Positions 25,355 to 35,580 of a stretch of 64,000 nt of DNA are shown one piece after another. The notes beneath the pieces are model-generated. The model saw only the letters and a program-made list of their open reading frames with translations. It was not told the origin of the DNA and did no database searches. The position numbers and the translations under genes were made by a program. The DNA comes from Bacillus sp. AFS006103 (GTDB lineage Bacteria; Bacillota; Bacilli; Bacillales; Cytobacillaceae): contig NTXX01000012.1 in NCBI GenBank assembly GCA_002559145.1, positions 111,477-175,476 on the forward strand, in the 5' to 3' direction. The number at the start of each line of letters is the position of its first letter. Position 1 is the stretch's first letter.

Positions 25355-26905
25355 TTACAGCGGGATATTTCCATGCTTTTTATATGGTCTTGACTCTTTT
25401 TTGTTTCTAAGCATTTCTAATCCTTGAACAATCTTCATTCTGGTTTCTCGTGGATCGATGACATCATCAACCATGCCTCTGCTTGCTGCCACATAGGGAT
25501 TGGCAAACTTTTCACGGTATTCATCGATTTTTTGCTGCCTTGTAACTTCAGGATTTTCGCTATTATTAATATCCTTAGCAAAAATGATATTAGCTGCCCC
25601 TTGGGGACCCATAACAGCTATTTCCGCATTGGGCCAGGCGAATACCAAGTCAGCACCAATAGACTTACTGTTTAACGCCACATAGGCACCACCATAAGCT
25701 TTTCTTAAAATAACCGTCAACTTCGGCACGGTCGCCTCGGAATAGGCAAATAATATTTTAGCCCCGTGGCGAATGATTCCCCCGTGTTCCTGTTTAACAC
25801 CCGGGAAGAAGCCAGTAACATCTTCAAACGTTATGATTGGGATATTAAAAGAATCACAGGTTCTGATAAATCGAGCCGCCTTATCAGACGAATCGATATC
25901 CAATCCTCCTGCCATCACCTTCGGCTGATTACAGACAAGGCCGACTGATTCGCCTTTGACCCGAGCAAAGCCAACAACTATATTTCTAGCAAAATCCCTA
26001 TGAATTTCCATGAAAGAATCCTCGTCAACAACATGCTCAATTACCTTTCGGACATCATAAGGTCGTACCGTATCGAACGGAATCACATCCATTAAATCTG
26101 GTCGATAATCCTCGTCCTCTTGTACCTCAACTCTAGGTGGCTTCTCTTCATTATTCTGTGGAAGATAACTCAATAGCCTGCGGACGTTTTGTAATACCTC
26201 AACTTCTGAATCGGAATGAAAATGAGCATTTCCACTGATTGAACTATGGACATTTGCACCGCCCAATTCTTCAGCTGATATTTTCTCACCTGTCACGGTT
26301 TCGATGACTTTAGGTCCGGTAATAAACATTTGACTCGTTTTTTCAACCATAAACACAAAATCAGTAATAGCAGGTGAATAGACGGCTCCACCTGCACACG
26401 GACCTAAAATCACCGAAATTTGAGGAATGACACCCGAATAAATGGCATTTCGGTAAAAAATATGCCCGTATCCATCTAACGAAACGACGCCCTCTTGAAT
26501 GCGCGCTCCGCCCGAATCATTTAGGCCAATAAAAGGTGCTCCATTTTTCGCAGCTAAATCCATCACATTAGCAATCTTCTTGGCATGCATTTCCCCTAAT
26601 GCACCGCCAAAAACAGTAAAATCCTGCGAAAAAAGATAGATGGGACGACCGTTTACTTTCCCAAAACCGGTCACAACCCCATCCCCGGGGCCCTTTTGTT
26701 CATCAAGACCAAAATCATTGGTCCGGTGCTCAATGAAAGGATTCAATTCAAAAAACGAGCCTTTGTCTACTAATAGTTCGATTCTTTCTCTAGCAGTCAA
26801 TTTGCCCTTTTCATGCTGCTTATCAATTCGCTCATCACCACCACCCAGTTCAACCTCGCGACGTTTATCATACAATTCATTTATTTTTTCATAGATGTCT
26901 ATCAT
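25355..26905 (-). CDS. yqjD: Acyl-CoA carboxylase beta subunit (propionyl/methylmalonyl-CoA type)
   Basis: Biotin-dependent carboxyltransferase subunit of 516 aa with two crotonase-like halves. The N-half has DGVVTGFGKVNGRP, NDSGGARIQEGV and GPCAGGAVYSP, and the C-half has FEDVTGFFPG, AYGGAYVALNSKSIGADLVFAWP and MGPQGAANIIF. It matches propionyl-CoA carboxylase beta / MmdA. It overlaps mce by 17 bases, so both act on methylmalonyl-CoA. No dedicated biotin carrier or carboxylase subunit is nearby; a partner must be encoded elsewhere. Carboxylase is more likely than decarboxylase, since no sodium-pump subunits are present. Confidence 0.88.
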   Translation of the reverse strand: MIDIYEKINELYDKRREVELGGGDERIDKQHEKGKLTARERIELLVDKGSFFELNPFIEHRTNDFGLDEQKGPGDGVVTGFGKVNGRPIYLFSQDFTVFGGALGEMHAKKIANVMDLAAKNGAPFIGLNDSGGARIQEGVVSLDGYGHIFYRNAIYSGVIPQISVILGPCAGGAVYSPAITDFVFMVEKTSQMFITGPKVIETVTGEKISAEELGGANVHSSISGNAHFHSDSEVEVLQNVRRLLSYLPQNNEEKPPRVEVQEDEDYRPDLMDVIPFDTVRPYDVRKVIEHVVDEDSFMEIHRDFARNIVVGFARVKGESVGLVCNQPKVMAGGLDIDSSDKAARFIRTCDSFNIPIITFEDVTGFFPGVKQEHGGIIRHGAKILFAYSEATVPKLTVILRKAYGGAYVALNSKSIGADLVFAWPNAEIAVMGPQGAANIIFAKDINNSENPEVTRQQKIDEYREKFANPYVAASRGMVDDVIDPRETRMKIVQGLEMLRNKKESRPYKKHGNIPL

Positions 26906-27320
26906 TTACCCCTTCATCCCCCTTCTTCTCGCATAACTCAAATAAAACCCCAGCTGCCGATTTTGGATGCATGAAGGCAATATCTGCTCCACCGGCACCG
27001 CTTCTTGGCTGGTCATCGATCATACGAACTCCTTTTTCTTTTATTTCTTTAATTCTTTCCTCAATCGATTCCACACCTAGTGCCACATGATGAATGCCCT
27101 CACCGCGTTTTTCGATAAATTTGGCAATTGTACTTTCCTCCGAGATAGGCTCAAGCAATTCAAGTTTTGTACTCCCTGCCTGTAAAAATGCCACTCTTAC
27201 CTTTTGAGTTTCAACCTCTTCGATACCTATCAATGGCAGATTTAACACATCCGTATAAAAAGGAAGCGTTTTCTCAATAGACTTCACAGCAATTCCAATA
27301 TGGTCGACCTTTTTAATCAT
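26889..27320 (-). CDS. mce: Methylmalonyl-CoA epimerase
   Basis: Interconverts (R)- and (S)-methylmalonyl-CoA between the carboxylase and the mutase. The 143-aa vicinal-oxygen-chelate protein starts KKVDHIGIAVKSIE (metal His about 6) and has the second metal His in IHHVALGVESIEE and Glu ligands near LELLEPI and FELCEK. It overlaps the carboxyltransferase gene by 17 bases. The mutase genes are 6 kb away at 33-37 kb. Confidence 0.92.
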   Translation of the reverse strand: MIKKVDHIGIAVKSIEKTLPFYTDVLNLPLIGIEEVETQKVRVAFLQAGSTKLELLEPISEESTIAKFIEKRGEGIHHVALGVESIEERIKEIKEKGVRMIDDQPRSGAGGADIAFMHPKSAAGVLFELCEKKGDEGVNDRHL

Positions 27321-27482
27321 TCTTACCCCTCTGTTCTAAATATTAAAATTAATTCGACAATTTACTTATTCGTGAAAAAGTTCATAAATCCTTCCTAAAA
27401 TACTTTGTTGTTCCGTTGTTCATTTTTGTTTTTCCTTGTACAATAGATATAAAGCTCCAAAATGTTAAGGGAGGTACCCATA

Positions 27483-27578
27483 ATGAAAAGTAAGAAAACG
27501 AGAAAAATTATAGTTATGTTAATGTTATTCGCTATGCTTGCCTCAACTCTCCTAATAGGAATTGGTTCATTTCTATAA
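27483..27578 (+). CDS. prli42: Prli42-like 31-aa membrane miniprotein
   Basis: A 31-codon gene with a strong GGGAGG ribosome site 8 bases before ATG: a basic N-terminus MKSKKTRKII followed by a single hydrophobic helix (VMLMLFAMLASTLLIGI). It has the length and layout of Prli42, the Listeria miniprotein that tethers stressosomes to the membrane, and close homologues occur in Bacilli. A TTGTTT / TATAAA-like promoter and a following terminator make it a self-contained unit. Identification is from pattern memory only. Confidence 0.7.
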   Translation: MKSKKTRKIIVMLMLFAMLASTLLIGIGSFL

Positions 27579-27591
27579 TAAAAAATATATG

Positions 27592-27625
27592 AAAAAGGGA
27601 CTGTTCGAATTGAACAGTCCCTTTC
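27592..27625. terminator. Bidirectional terminator between prli42-like gene and L,D-transpeptidase
   Basis: AAAGGGACTGTTC / GAACAGTCCCTTT, a 13-bp perfect stem with a 5-base loop, between convergent genes. Confidence 0.88.
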
Positions 27626-27626
27626 C

Positions 27627-28148
27627 CTATTTTATTGCGCCGCTAGCTTTGGCAAGTGCCTCAAATGATTTACTTGAAGAGATAACTAATACCTTTGTTC
27701 CTAATGGAATGAACGGATAAAGCGAGGAAACTACCTCATTCTGTGTGCGAATACAACCTTGAGAGACGTATTTTCCTATGGATGCAGGCTGATTCGTCCC
27801 ATGGATGCCATAGGTTCGACCATCGGTTCCTTTTGCATCAAAGCCTATCCATCTCGCCCCAAGAGGATTCTTCAGATCCCCACCAGCAATATTCCCTTTC
27901 CGAAAATAAGGATCCTTTGCTTTTACCGTAATCGTGAAAAGGCCTTCCGGGGTTAATTCTTGTGTTTTACCAGTCCCGACACTTACCACCGTTTGGACTT
28001 TGTTTTCATCAATAAACGCCATTTCATTGTTGCTTTTGTTAACAATAACAAATGGGCCACCAGGCATAGGATTTGGCCCTAACGGCCAAAGGGGTGAAAG
28101 GAAAAAAGTAATCAGGATTGGCGATAAGATTTTTATCAAAGCAGCCAC
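27627..28148 (-). CDS. Exported L,D-transpeptidase (YkuD family)
   Basis: Peptidoglycan cross-linking enzyme of 173 aa. A hydrophobic N-terminal segment (about 3-25) serves as signal or anchor. The YkuD domain follows from FVIVNKSNNEM to the end, with the catalytic motif GIHGTNQPASIGKYVSQGCIR (His about 119, nucleophile Cys about 133). No LysM domain is present. It lies downstream of the yqjA-like gene with a 14-bp gap and is likely co-transcribed. It occupies the B. subtilis yqjB position, but I cannot confirm orthology. Confidence 0.87.
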   Translation of the reverse strand: MAALIKILSPILITFFLSPLWPLGPNPMPGGPFVIVNKSNNEMAFIDENKVQTVVSVGTGKTQELTPEGLFTITVKAKDPYFRKGNIAGGDLKNPLGARWIGFDAKGTDGRTYGIHGTNQPASIGKYVSQGCIRTQNEVVSSLYPFIPLGTKVLVISSSKSFEALAKASGAIK

Positions 28149-28162
28149 CTGCCTTTTTTTCC

Positions 28163-29158
28163 CTAGTTTGCTTCAATCTTTTTCTGTTCATTCACTTTTG
28201 AAAAAGTTTTTACACCTTTAAATGAACTTTTTATAATCAGATATTCGTTCATTTCATTTACTAGTTGAAGTAGAGCTGCCCGCGTTTCAAATTCTTCTCT
28301 TGTCTTCGGGAGATCCATTTCCTCAAATTCCTTTTTCATTTCTCTTAATTTTTTAAGATAAATATGAGCTGTATTTCCTGGATGAATATTTTCAGAGAGT
28401 TCTTCCAAAAACTCCGCTACCATATGCCCTTGCTTAACTGTATGAGTAATTGAGGTCATAATTGGTAAAACACGTTCAATAATTTCAAACTGCTTTTCTC
28501 TCATATTAAAGTAATGAAAATAAATATTCTCATCACGTAAAAGGTGATTTTCGACATCCTGAAGGGCAAGTGTTATCGCTTCTTCAAGTAAACGAGCACT
28601 AACTGTAATCTCTTTTCCATCCCAATCACTGGCTCCAGTCCGTAAATAACGAACCATTTCACAGAAAATGATCTTAAAATTAGCCTCTATTTCACTTTGG
28701 TAGTCTTTAAGTTTTTTATCGACGCTCGGCATATAAAGATTAATGAGTAGTGCCACACCTATACCTATAGTGATAACTCCAAGTTCATTATAAAACATAG
28801 CCATAGTTATTTTCTCTGCTAAATAGATATGTAAAATAATAACACTGCTTGTTACAATTCCATCCATCGCCTTCATCATCACGAGTGTTGGTATAAAGAA
28901 AAACAACATAACCCCGATAACAATTGGGTGATAGGAGATACCTTCAAAAAATAAAGCCGAAAAAGGCATTGCTAATACACAGGCTAAAAATCGATCCCAG
29001 GCTGTTCTAAGTGATCTTCGCTTCGTAACCTGAATACATAAAATGGTTAATATTCCTGCAGAAGCAAAATTAGCCAGTCCAAGCTTCTGAGCAATTAAAA
29101 TAGAAATGGCGGTTCCAACAGCTGTTTTAATCGTCCTGTATCCGATGCGAAATTTCAT
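28163..29158 (-). CDS. yqjA: Aromatic acid exporter family protein (YqjA, DUF939)
   Basis: A 331-aa membrane protein with about four N-terminal helices (residues 10-145) and a long C-terminal soluble helical domain rich in Glu/Lys. This matches the DUF939/FUSC-like YqjA family. Starts MKFRIGYRTIKTAVGTAISI. It follows the artPQM operon, separated by the artM terminator. Substrate unknown; aromatic acid export is only the family label. Confidence 0.85.
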   Translation of the reverse strand: MKFRIGYRTIKTAVGTAISILIAQKLGLANFASAGILTILCIQVTKRRSLRTAWDRFLACVLAMPFSALFFEGISYHPIVIGVMLFFFIPTLVMMKAMDGIVTSSVIILHIYLAEKITMAMFYNELGVITIGIGVALLINLYMPSVDKKLKDYQSEIEANFKIIFCEMVRYLRTGASDWDGKEITVSARLLEEAITLALQDVENHLLRDENIYFHYFNMREKQFEIIERVLPIMTSITHTVKQGHMVAEFLEELSENIHPGNTAHIYLKKLREMKKEFEEMDLPKTREEFETRAALLQLVNEMNEYLIIKSSFKGVKTFSKVNEQKKIEAN

Positions 29159-29177
29159 ATTAATCTCCCCAAAATGA

Positions 29178-29213
29178 AAAAAATAAAAAGATGATCGATA
29201 AGACCATCTTTAG
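29178..29213 (-). terminator. Terminator after artM
   Basis: Minus strand AAAGATGgTC / GaTCATCTTT stem followed by TTTATTTTTTTC, right after the artM stop. Confidence 0.78.
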
Positions 29214-29223
29214 CATATCCTTA

Positions 29224-29946
29224 TTAAAGCATTTTTTGCAAGAAATCTTGTGCCCGCTGGCTCTTTGGCTTAGTAAAAAATTCTTCTGGCGGGGCATCTT
29301 CTACTAGCACTCCACCATCTAAAAACAAGACTCTGTCTGCAACCTCTCTAGCAAACCCCATTTCATGCGTTACAATTGCCATGGTCATTCCGGTATGGGC
29401 AAGTGATTTCATAACCTCCAACACCTCTTTTACCATTTCAGGGTCTAGCGCGGAAGTGGGCTCATCAAAAAGCATCACTTCGGGCTGCATCGCTAGGGCA
29501 CGTGCAATCGCCACCCGTTGCTTTTGCCCTCCGGATAACCTTGTTGGATATTCACCTGCTTTTTCCGTCAGACCCACTTGTTCTAACAGTTCATAGGCAA
29601 TCTTCTCCGCCTGGTCCTTAGACAATCCTTTTACCTTCATTGGTGCATAGGTAAGGTTTTGTAGGACTGTTTTATGAGGGAATAAATGAAAGTGTTGAAA
29701 GACCATCCCTACATTTTGGCGGACCTTCATGATATTTGTTTTTTTATCGGTCAGCTCATGATCTCCTACCCAGATTCTACCGCTAGTTGCGTTCTCGAGA
29801 ACGTTCATGCAGCGTAGAAAGGTCGACTTTCCAGAGCCTGAAGGTCCAATTATGGCGACAACTTCCCCTGCTTTTATGTTAGTCGAGATTCCTTTTAATA
29901 CTTCAAGCTTTCCATAATTTTTGTGCAAATCCTCTACCTTAATCAC
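29224..29946 (-). CDS. artM: Amino acid ABC transporter ATP-binding protein
   Basis: ATPase of the polar amino acid importer ArtPQM (arginine/lysine-type). The 240-aa product shows Walker [10 protein letters not shown] (about 34-42), Q-loop [10 protein letters not shown], signature [15 protein letters not shown] (about 135-149), Walker [13 protein letters not shown] and the H-loop VTHEMGF. It overlaps artQ by 8 bases. Order artP-artQ-artM equals B. subtilis yqiXYZ. Confidence 0.93.
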   Translation of the reverse strand: MIKVEDLHKNYGKLEVLKGISTNIKAGEVVAIIGPSGSGKSTFLRCMNVLENATSGRIWVGDHELTDKKTNIMKVRQNVGMVFQHFHLFPHKTVLQNLTYAPMKVKGLSKDQAEKIAYELLEQVGLTEKAGEYPTRLSGGQKQRVAIARALAMQPEVMLFDEPTSALDPEMVKEVLEVMKSLAHTGMTMAIVTHEMGFAREVADRVLFLDGGVLVEDAPPEEFFTKPKSQRAQDFLQKML

Positions 29947-30598
29947 TGCGTCTCATTCTCCTCTCAAGCGCTTTTCCTAAGAAAGTTAACGTGATAACCA
30001 TTAGGTAATAAATTAATCCGGCAATTAAAAGCGGTTCGAAAAAGGAGTAATTTTCTGCCCCTACCTGGTAGGAACGGCGCATAATATCCATAACACCGAT
30101 TGTTGTAACAATCGCTGATTCCTTTGTCAGTGTGATAAATTCATTCATTAAGGCTGGTAAAATATTCTTCAGGGCCTGAGGAAGAATGATGTCCCACATC
30201 ATTTTTCCGTATGGAACACCTAACGCCATTGCTGCTTCCTGCTGTCCCTTATCAACGGCAAGAATTCCTGCTCGGATAATCTCTGATATATAGGCCCCTG
30301 AATTAAGAGCAAATGATAAAATCGCAGCTGTATATGGCTCGATTTGATAACCAATAATCTGCGGTGATCCATAATAAATCAGCATTAACTGTAAAACAAG
30401 CGGTGTACCCCGGAAAATCGAAGTATACAAGTCAGCAAGCCAGTTTAGAATTTTAATCGAACTAATTTTAAATAAAGATAAGATAATCCCTAATACAAAC
30501 CCCAATATCCCCGCTAAGATAACAATCTGAAGGGTAACTAAAATACCTTTTAAAATATATGGCATGGAGGGAATGAATTGAGTAAAGTCTAAGTTCAT
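29939..30598 (-). CDS. artQ: Amino acid ABC transporter permease
   Basis: Membrane subunit of 219 aa with five hydrophobic helices. It carries the HisM-family EAA loop with [28 protein letters not shown] (positions about 125-152; key residues EAA and G). Starts [16 protein letters not shown]. Preceded by a strong intercistronic hairpin that separates it from artP, and overlapping artM. Confidence 0.93.
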   Translation of the reverse strand: MNLDFTQFIPSMPYILKGILVTLQIVILAGILGFVLGIILSLFKISSIKILNWLADLYTSIFRGTPLVLQLMLIYYGSPQIIGYQIEPYTAAILSFALNSGAYISEIIRAGILAVDKGQQEAAMALGVPYGKMMWDIILPQALKNILPALMNEFITLTKESAIVTTIGVMDIMRRSYQVGAENYSFFEPLLIAGLIYYLMVITLTFLGKALERRMRRSD

Positions 30599-30619
30599 TC
30601 ATCATCCGTCCTCTCTATA

Positions 30620-30667
30620 AGAATAAGAATAAAAATCTTAGAGACGTTCAGAGTGAACGTCTCTAGG
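30620..30667 (-). terminator. Intercistronic hairpin between artP and artQ
   Basis: AGAGACGTTC / GAACGTCTCT, a 10-bp perfect stem with a 5-base loop, followed on the minus strand by AAGATTTTTATTC. Placed after the binding-protein gene and before the permease, it is likely a leaky terminator or mRNA stabiliser that raises ArtP over ArtQM. Confidence 0.7.
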
Positions 30668-30677
30668 TAATGTTGCA

Positions 30678-31460
30678 TTACTTTTCCCCACCAAACCATT
30701 TAACAATCAATTTTTGTAATTCACCGTTTTCTTTCATGTTCTTTAATTCATTGTTGAACTTTTCGGTTAAATCACTGTTCTTAGGGAATGCGATGGCTGA
30801 ACCTGCTTCTTTTGGATTGTCACTAAGAGTAAATCCTTTGAATTCCTTTTCTTTTTCAAAATAACCCTTTGCTACTGTATCTTCAATAATAGCTGCATCA
30901 AAACGTCCTGATTTAATTTCTTGAATAAGGTCTGGGATACGGTTACGATTTTCAATTTTAATAGGAATTTGCTTATTAATTTCCTGTGCTTTTCCTTCTT
31001 GAATAGAACCTAGCTGAACTCCAACTGTTTTCCCTTTTAAATCCTCAACCTTTTCAATTCCGCTGTCCTTTTTAGAAACAATCATGTGCTGAGCACTATA
31101 ATAAATATCACTAAAATCAACGTTTTTCTTTCTTTTTTCAGTAGGTGTCATTCCTGCTAATACAAAGTCTGCCTGTCCTGATTTAAGCGATTGTACCAAT
31201 CCGCCAAAATCCATATCCTTTACTTGAACCTTATATCCAAGTTTTGAAGCGATTGCTTTTGCCAAATCCACATCAAATCCGATAATTTCATCACTTTTCT
31301 TTGTATCAACATATTCGAATGGTGGGTAGTCGGCAGATGTTGCCATCACTAATACCTTTTTATCTCCACTTTTTTTGTTCGCTTTATCACTAGAACCACA
31401 TGCCGCTAAAACTCCTACCGCCAAAATCATTGTTAAAAATAAAATAAGTCCCTTTTTCAT
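30678..31460 (-). CDS. artP: Amino acid ABC transporter substrate-binding lipoprotein
   Basis: A 260-aa family 3 solute-binding protein with lipoprotein signal: MKKGLILFLTMILAVGVLAACGSSD, lipobox LAAC with the lipidated Cys about residue 21. The mature part has VMATSADYPPFEYVD, IIGFDVDLAKAIASKLG and DFVLAGMTPTEKRKKNVDFS, the standard amino-acid pocket residues. Arginine or another basic or polar amino acid is the likely ligand from the B. subtilis counterpart. First gene of artPQM. Confidence 0.93.
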   Translation of the reverse strand: MKKGLILFLTMILAVGVLAACGSSDKANKKSGDKKVLVMATSADYPPFEYVDTKKSDEIIGFDVDLAKAIASKLGYKVQVKDMDFGGLVQSLKSGQADFVLAGMTPTEKRKKNVDFSDIYYSAQHMIVSKKDSGIEKVEDLKGKTVGVQLGSIQEGKAQEINKQIPIKIENRNRIPDLIQEIKSGRFDAAIIEDTVAKGYFEKEKEFKGFTLSDNPKEAGSAIAFPKNSDLTEKFNNELKNMKENGELQKLIVKWFGGEK

Positions 31461-31666
31461 TTTACTTTCCTCCTATAGTTCTTTCAGAAAATTATAATTA
31501 TTAATATTTGCTTTAAAGTCTTGATTTACATGCCCTTTAACAAGATTAATAGTTATTTCTACTAATAATTATTCAACATAATGAATTTTAACACATACTT
31601 ATAATTATGCAAATATATTTTTAAAAATTCATTTATGTTTTTTTGCAGTAATTTTTTCCAAATAAA

Positions 31667-31702
31667 AAGGGCTAACCTCCATTATAGAGGTTGCCCTTTT
31701 TC
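31667..31702. terminator. Terminator after brxB
   Basis: AAAGGGCtAACCTC / GAGGTTgCCCTTT stem with T-runs on both strands, just past the brxB stop. Confidence 0.82.
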
Positions 31703-31718
31703 CAGGTTTCTTATTAAC

Positions 31719-32156
31719 TTAAACTTCTTCACAATATTCATCAAATTCTTTTTGGAGCTTCGCAACCACTGCTGCAGGGTCATAGCCTTCAATTTGATGT
31801 CTTTCGACCATTGTGATAATTTCTCCGTCTTTCAATAACGCAAAGGAAGGAGAAGATGGAGGAAATCCTGTAAAATAACTTCTTGCCTTTTCCGTTGCCT
31901 CTTTATCCTGCCCAGCAAAAACTGTGACAAGGTGATCCGGACGCTTATCATAATGAAGGGCATGGGCCGCTGCAGGGCGTGCAACGCCACCGGCACAACC
32001 ACATACAGAATTAATCATTACCAAAGTTGTCCCTTTTTGCTCCAGTGCTTCCTCAACATCACCAGGTGTTTTCAACTCTTTATATCCGGCAGACACGATC
32101 TCTTGACGTGCCTGATTTACAACATCATTCATAAAAAAGTTAAAATCCATGCTCAT
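31719..32156 (-). CDS. brxB: Bacilliredoxin BrxB (YqiW)
   Basis: Removes bacillithiol from S-bacillithiolated proteins. The 145-aa product has the hallmark CGC active site in [15 protein letters not shown] (about 51-65) and the [11 protein letters not shown] and [10 protein letters not shown] segments. It ends EEYCEEV. ATG 32156 is chosen because AAGGAG lies 8 bases before it and the start [11 protein letters not shown] matches YqiW; the GTG three codons earlier sits in the ribosome site. Located between artP and meaB. Confidence 0.93.
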   Translation of the reverse strand: MSMDFNFFMNDVVNQARQEIVSAGYKELKTPGDVEEALEQKGTTLVMINSVCGCAGGVARPAAAHALHYDKRPDHLVTVFAGQDKEATEKARSYFTGFPPSSPSFALLKDGEIITMVERHQIEGYDPAAVVAKLQKEFDEYCEEV

Positions 32157-32266
32157 TAAATTCACTCCTTAAAATCTAGATAACTATATCATAACAGTTA
32201 AAATGTGTTTTTTCCAAATGTAATATCTTATTTGCTATTGAAGAATTTAATGGCATGTTCCTATCT

Positions 32267-33382
32267 CTATCCTAAAAAGATTGTAAATAAAGTATCTACA
32301 GCAGTAGCCACCGTTTTTTCACCAGCAATTACTTCTTTTTCTATGGTTGGAAGCGCATTTTTTACCCCATTGTTATGAAAAAAATAAAATTGCAGCTGAT
32401 CGGTAATCATCGCATATAGCCATTCTTTAGCCTGAGTCTTTCTTCTTTCGTCTAGAACCCCTGATTTTTTTCCGTTTTCTTCAAAGGATTGAATCACATT
32501 CCAAACATCGCTTATCCCCTCTTTTGTTAAAGATGAACAGGTATAGGCTTTTGTTGCCCAGCCCTTAGTTGCAGGATGGAGAAAGTGAAGAATTCGGTTA
32601 TACTCTTTTCTAGTTTGTTCTGCTGCCTGTTTGTTTGCTCCATCTGCCTTATGAACAAGGATGGCATCCGCAAGTTCGATAATCCCCTTTTTCATCCCCT
32701 GCAATTCATCCCCTGCACCCGTAAGGACCAGCAGCATGAAGAAATCTACCATATCTCTGATAATTACTTCACTTTGCCCCACACCGACGGTTTCGATTAA
32801 GATGACATCAAAACCAGCCGCCTCACAAATTAACATGGCTTCTCTCGTTTTCCGATGAACTCCGCCCAGTTTTCCTGCTGTAGGTGAAGGGCGGATAAAG
32901 GCCCTTGGGTTCCTTGACAATTGTTCCATCCTTGTTTTGTCACCCAGGATACTGCCGCCGCTAAGGCTAGAGCTTGGGTCAATCGCTAATACGGCTACCC
33001 GATGTCCTAAACTGCATAGGTACATCCCAAAAGTCTCGATAAATGTACTTTTCCCTGCACCTGGTACACCTGTGATTCCAATTCGGATGGCATTACCGCT
33101 CTTAGGCAAGAGTTTCTGCAAAAGCTGCTGAGCTTTTTGAAAATGATGTTCAGCATTACTTTCTACTAGTGTAATCGCCCTTGCTAATAGACTCCTATCA
33201 CCCTTTAACACCCCATCATAGAGGTCATCGACAGTTGGTTCGAGTGTTCTACGTTTTTGAAAGCGTACATTTTTTTGAATAGAAGCGCTCTGGTCATCAT
33301 GCTCTAGACCTTTTCTGACAACACTGGAGCATTTATCTGGATGATTCGGGTCGCTCCATTCCGGCTTGTGATCAGTGGCCAT
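32267..33382 (-). CDS. meaB: MeaB-type GTPase, chaperone of methylmalonyl-CoA mutase
   Basis: G3E-family P-loop GTPase that protects and reloads adenosylcobalamin in the mutase. The 371-aa product has Walker A TGVPGAGKSTFIE (about 98-110), VLAIDPSSSLSGGSILGDKTRM, IETVGVGQSEV and the base-specificity motif VHKADGANK. It is longer than many MeaB proteins owing to a charged N-terminal 50 residues. Its ATG shares one base with the mutB stop (TAATG), implying coupled translation. Older labels such as ArgK apply to the same family. Confidence 0.93.
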   Translation of the reverse strand: MATDHKPEWSDPNHPDKCSSVVRKGLEHDDQSASIQKNVRFQKRRTLEPTVDDLYDGVLKGDRSLLARAITLVESNAEHHFQKAQQLLQKLLPKSGNAIRIGITGVPGAGKSTFIETFGMYLCSLGHRVAVLAIDPSSSLSGGSILGDKTRMEQLSRNPRAFIRPSPTAGKLGGVHRKTREAMLICEAAGFDVILIETVGVGQSEVIIRDMVDFFMLLVLTGAGDELQGMKKGIIELADAILVHKADGANKQAAEQTRKEYNRILHFLHPATKGWATKAYTCSSLTKEGISDVWNVIQSFEENGKKSGVLDERRKTQAKEWLYAMITDQLQFYFFHNNGVKNALPTIEKEVIAGEKTVATAVDTLFTIFLG

Positions 33383-35580
33383 TATTGGTCCACTTCCTCA
33401 TAGCCCAGTTTGCTATAAATTTCCTTGACTACCTTCTGAGCCGCTACTGGAATAATCGTACCCGGTCCAAAGATGGCAGATGCACCATGGTCAAATAAAA
33501 ATTGGTAATCCTGTGCGGGGATAACGCCGCCAATGACAACTAAAATATCCTCTCGATCCAGTCTTTTTAATTCCTCTACTAATTGCGGAAGAAGTGTTTT
33601 ATGTCCAGCCGCAAGCGAACTGAAGCCTATAACATGTACATCATTTTCAACCGCCTGCAAAGCAGTTTCTTCAGGTGTTTGAAATAATGGTCCAATATCC
33701 ACATCAAACCCAAGGTCAGCAAAAGCCGTCGCAATTACTTTGGCACCGCGGTCATGGCCATCCTGACCCATTTTTGCAATCAGTATTCTTGGTCTTCTGC
33801 CTTCATTTTCCAGGAATTCATCGGTCATTTTTTTCACTTCAACAATTTCTTCTTCGTTGCTAAATGCGGTACTATACACGCCGCTAATCGAACGAATGAC
33901 GGCTTTATGTCGACTTGCAACCTGTTCAATTGCATCGGAAATTTCTCCTAGTGTCGCTCTCGCTCTTGCTGCTTGGACAGCCAATTCTAATAAGTTCTGC
34001 TCACCGGTTTCTGCAGCTATCGTTAATGCAGTTAGCGTTTCATTTACTTTCTGGTCATCTCGGTCTGCTTTTAATGCATTTAATTTTTCAATTTGTTTTA
34101 ACCGTACAGATGTATTATCAATATCTAAGATATCAATTGCTTCTTCCTTTTCTAATCGATACCGATTCACTCCGATAATCGTTTCCTTCCCGGAATCAAT
34201 TTGTGCTTGTCTTCTCGCAGCTGCTTCTTCAATTCTCATCTTTGGCAGTCCGGTTTCAATTGCCTTAGCCATCCCACCGAGACTTTCAATTTCTTCGATA
34301 TGTGTCCAGGCTCTTTTTACCAATTCATCCGTTAACTTTTCAACGTAGTATGAGCCTGCCCACGGATCAATGACATTGGTAATCCCCGTTTCCTCTTGTA
34401 AAAACAGTTGCGTGTTCCGGGCAATCCGTGCCGAAAAATCTGTTGGTAATGCAATGGCTTCATCCAAGGCGTTTGTATGCAGGGATTGGGTATGTCCCAT
34501 CGCGGCAGCATGTGCTTCTATCAAAGTACGGGTGACATTATTAAACGGATCTTGCTCCGTCAAACTCCAACCGGATGTTTGCGAATGAGTCCGTAACGCT
34601 AATGATTTTTCATTGGCTGGATGAAAAAATTTCATCATTTTTGCCCAGATTAAGCGAGCGGCACGCATTTTTGCTACTTCCATGAAGTAATTCATCCCAA
34701 TTGCCCAGAAAAAGGACAATCTTGGCGCAAAGGAGTCGATTTCAATTCCAGCCATAAGTCCCGTCCTCACGTATTCCAAGCCATCCGCAAGCGTGTAAGC
34801 CAGTTCTAAATCTGCTGGTGCTCCCGCCTCTTGCATGTGATAACCGGAAATACTAATACTATTAAACTTTGGCATGTATTTGGATGTATACTCAAAAATA
34901 TCCGCTATTATTTTCATCGACATTTCTGGAGGATAAATATAAGTATTTCGGACCATATATTCTTTTAAAATATCATTTTGAATCGTACCGGCGAGTTTCT
35001 CCTGACTTACCCCTTGTTCCTCAGCTGTGACGATGAAAAAAGCCAGAATTGGCAGAACCGCCCCGTTCATGGTCATCGAAACGGACATTTGATCCAAGGG
35101 TATCCCATCAAACAACGTCTTCATATCAAGGATCGAATCAATGGCCACCCCTGCTTTACCTACATCACCAACCACACGCGGATGATCGGAGTCATAGCCA
35201 CGGTGGGTGGCTAAATCAAAGGCAACCGATAATCCCTTTTGCCCCATCGCTAGATTCCTTCGATAAAAGGCATTGCTTTCCTCTGCCGTCGAAAAGCCTG
35301 CATATTGTCTAACGGTCCACGGACGGTTCACATACATTGTTGGATAAGGACCTCTCGTATAAGGAGGCAGCCCCGGAAGATTACCGATATGCTCAAGTTC
35401 TTCACGATCTTCTTTTGTATAAAGCGGTTTTAACTTGATTTGTTCATTAGTCTCGGACAATAAATCTGTAATGTTGGTATTTATTTCTTGCTGTACTTTT
35501 TGCTGCCACTCTTCTTTGGTCATAAATCTTTGTTCATCAAATAAAGCGATATTTTGAAAATCAGGCGTTTGTTTCTTCAA
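33382..35580 (-). CDS. mutB: Methylmalonyl-CoA mutase large (catalytic) subunit
   Basis: Adenosylcobalamin-dependent isomerase turning (R)-methylmalonyl-CoA into succinyl-CoA. The 732-aa product has the N-terminal TIM barrel ([27 protein letters not shown] regions) and a C-terminal B12 domain with the DxHxxG ligand motif in [12 protein letters not shown] (His about 612). The start is TTG at 35580, supported by GGAGGTGAG 6 bases upstream and a 20-bp overlap with mutA. Forms a heterodimer with MutA. Confidence 0.95.
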   Translation of the reverse strand: MKKQTPDFQNIALFDEQRFMTKEEWQQKVQQEINTNITDLLSETNEQIKLKPLYTKEDREELEHIGNLPGLPPYTRGPYPTMYVNRPWTVRQYAGFSTAEESNAFYRRNLAMGQKGLSVAFDLATHRGYDSDHPRVVGDVGKAGVAIDSILDMKTLFDGIPLDQMSVSMTMNGAVLPILAFFIVTAEEQGVSQEKLAGTIQNDILKEYMVRNTYIYPPEMSMKIIADIFEYTSKYMPKFNSISISGYHMQEAGAPADLELAYTLADGLEYVRTGLMAGIEIDSFAPRLSFFWAIGMNYFMEVAKMRAARLIWAKMMKFFHPANEKSLALRTHSQTSGWSLTEQDPFNNVTRTLIEAHAAAMGHTQSLHTNALDEAIALPTDFSARIARNTQLFLQEETGITNVIDPWAGSYYVEKLTDELVKRAWTHIEEIESLGGMAKAIETGLPKMRIEEAAARRQAQIDSGKETIIGVNRYRLEKEEAIDILDIDNTSVRLKQIEKLNALKADRDDQKVNETLTALTIAAETGEQNLLELAVQAARARATLGEISDAIEQVASRHKAVIRSISGVYSTAFSNEEEIVEVKKMTDEFLENEGRRPRILIAKMGQDGHDRGAKVIATAFADLGFDVDIGPLFQTPEETALQAVENDVHVIGFSSLAAGHKTLLPQLVEELKRLDREDILVVIGGVIPAQDYQFLFDHGASAIFGPGTIIPVAAQKVVKEIYSKLGYEEVDQ

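Noticed and set aside
27627..28148. Altered L,D-transpeptidase active site (SQGC instead of SHGC)
   Set aside because: The residue before GC is variable in the YkuD family; B. subtilis YkuD, as I recall it, also lacks His there.
31563..31577. ArgR (ARG) box upstream of artP
   Set aside because: TAATAATTATTCAA has one good half-site only; the region is very AT-rich, so I could not support it.
33857..34348. 163-codon plus-strand frame inside mutB
   Set aside because: Antisense shadow of a clearly conserved gene; low-complexity Ser/Ala/Ile composition typical of antisense frames.
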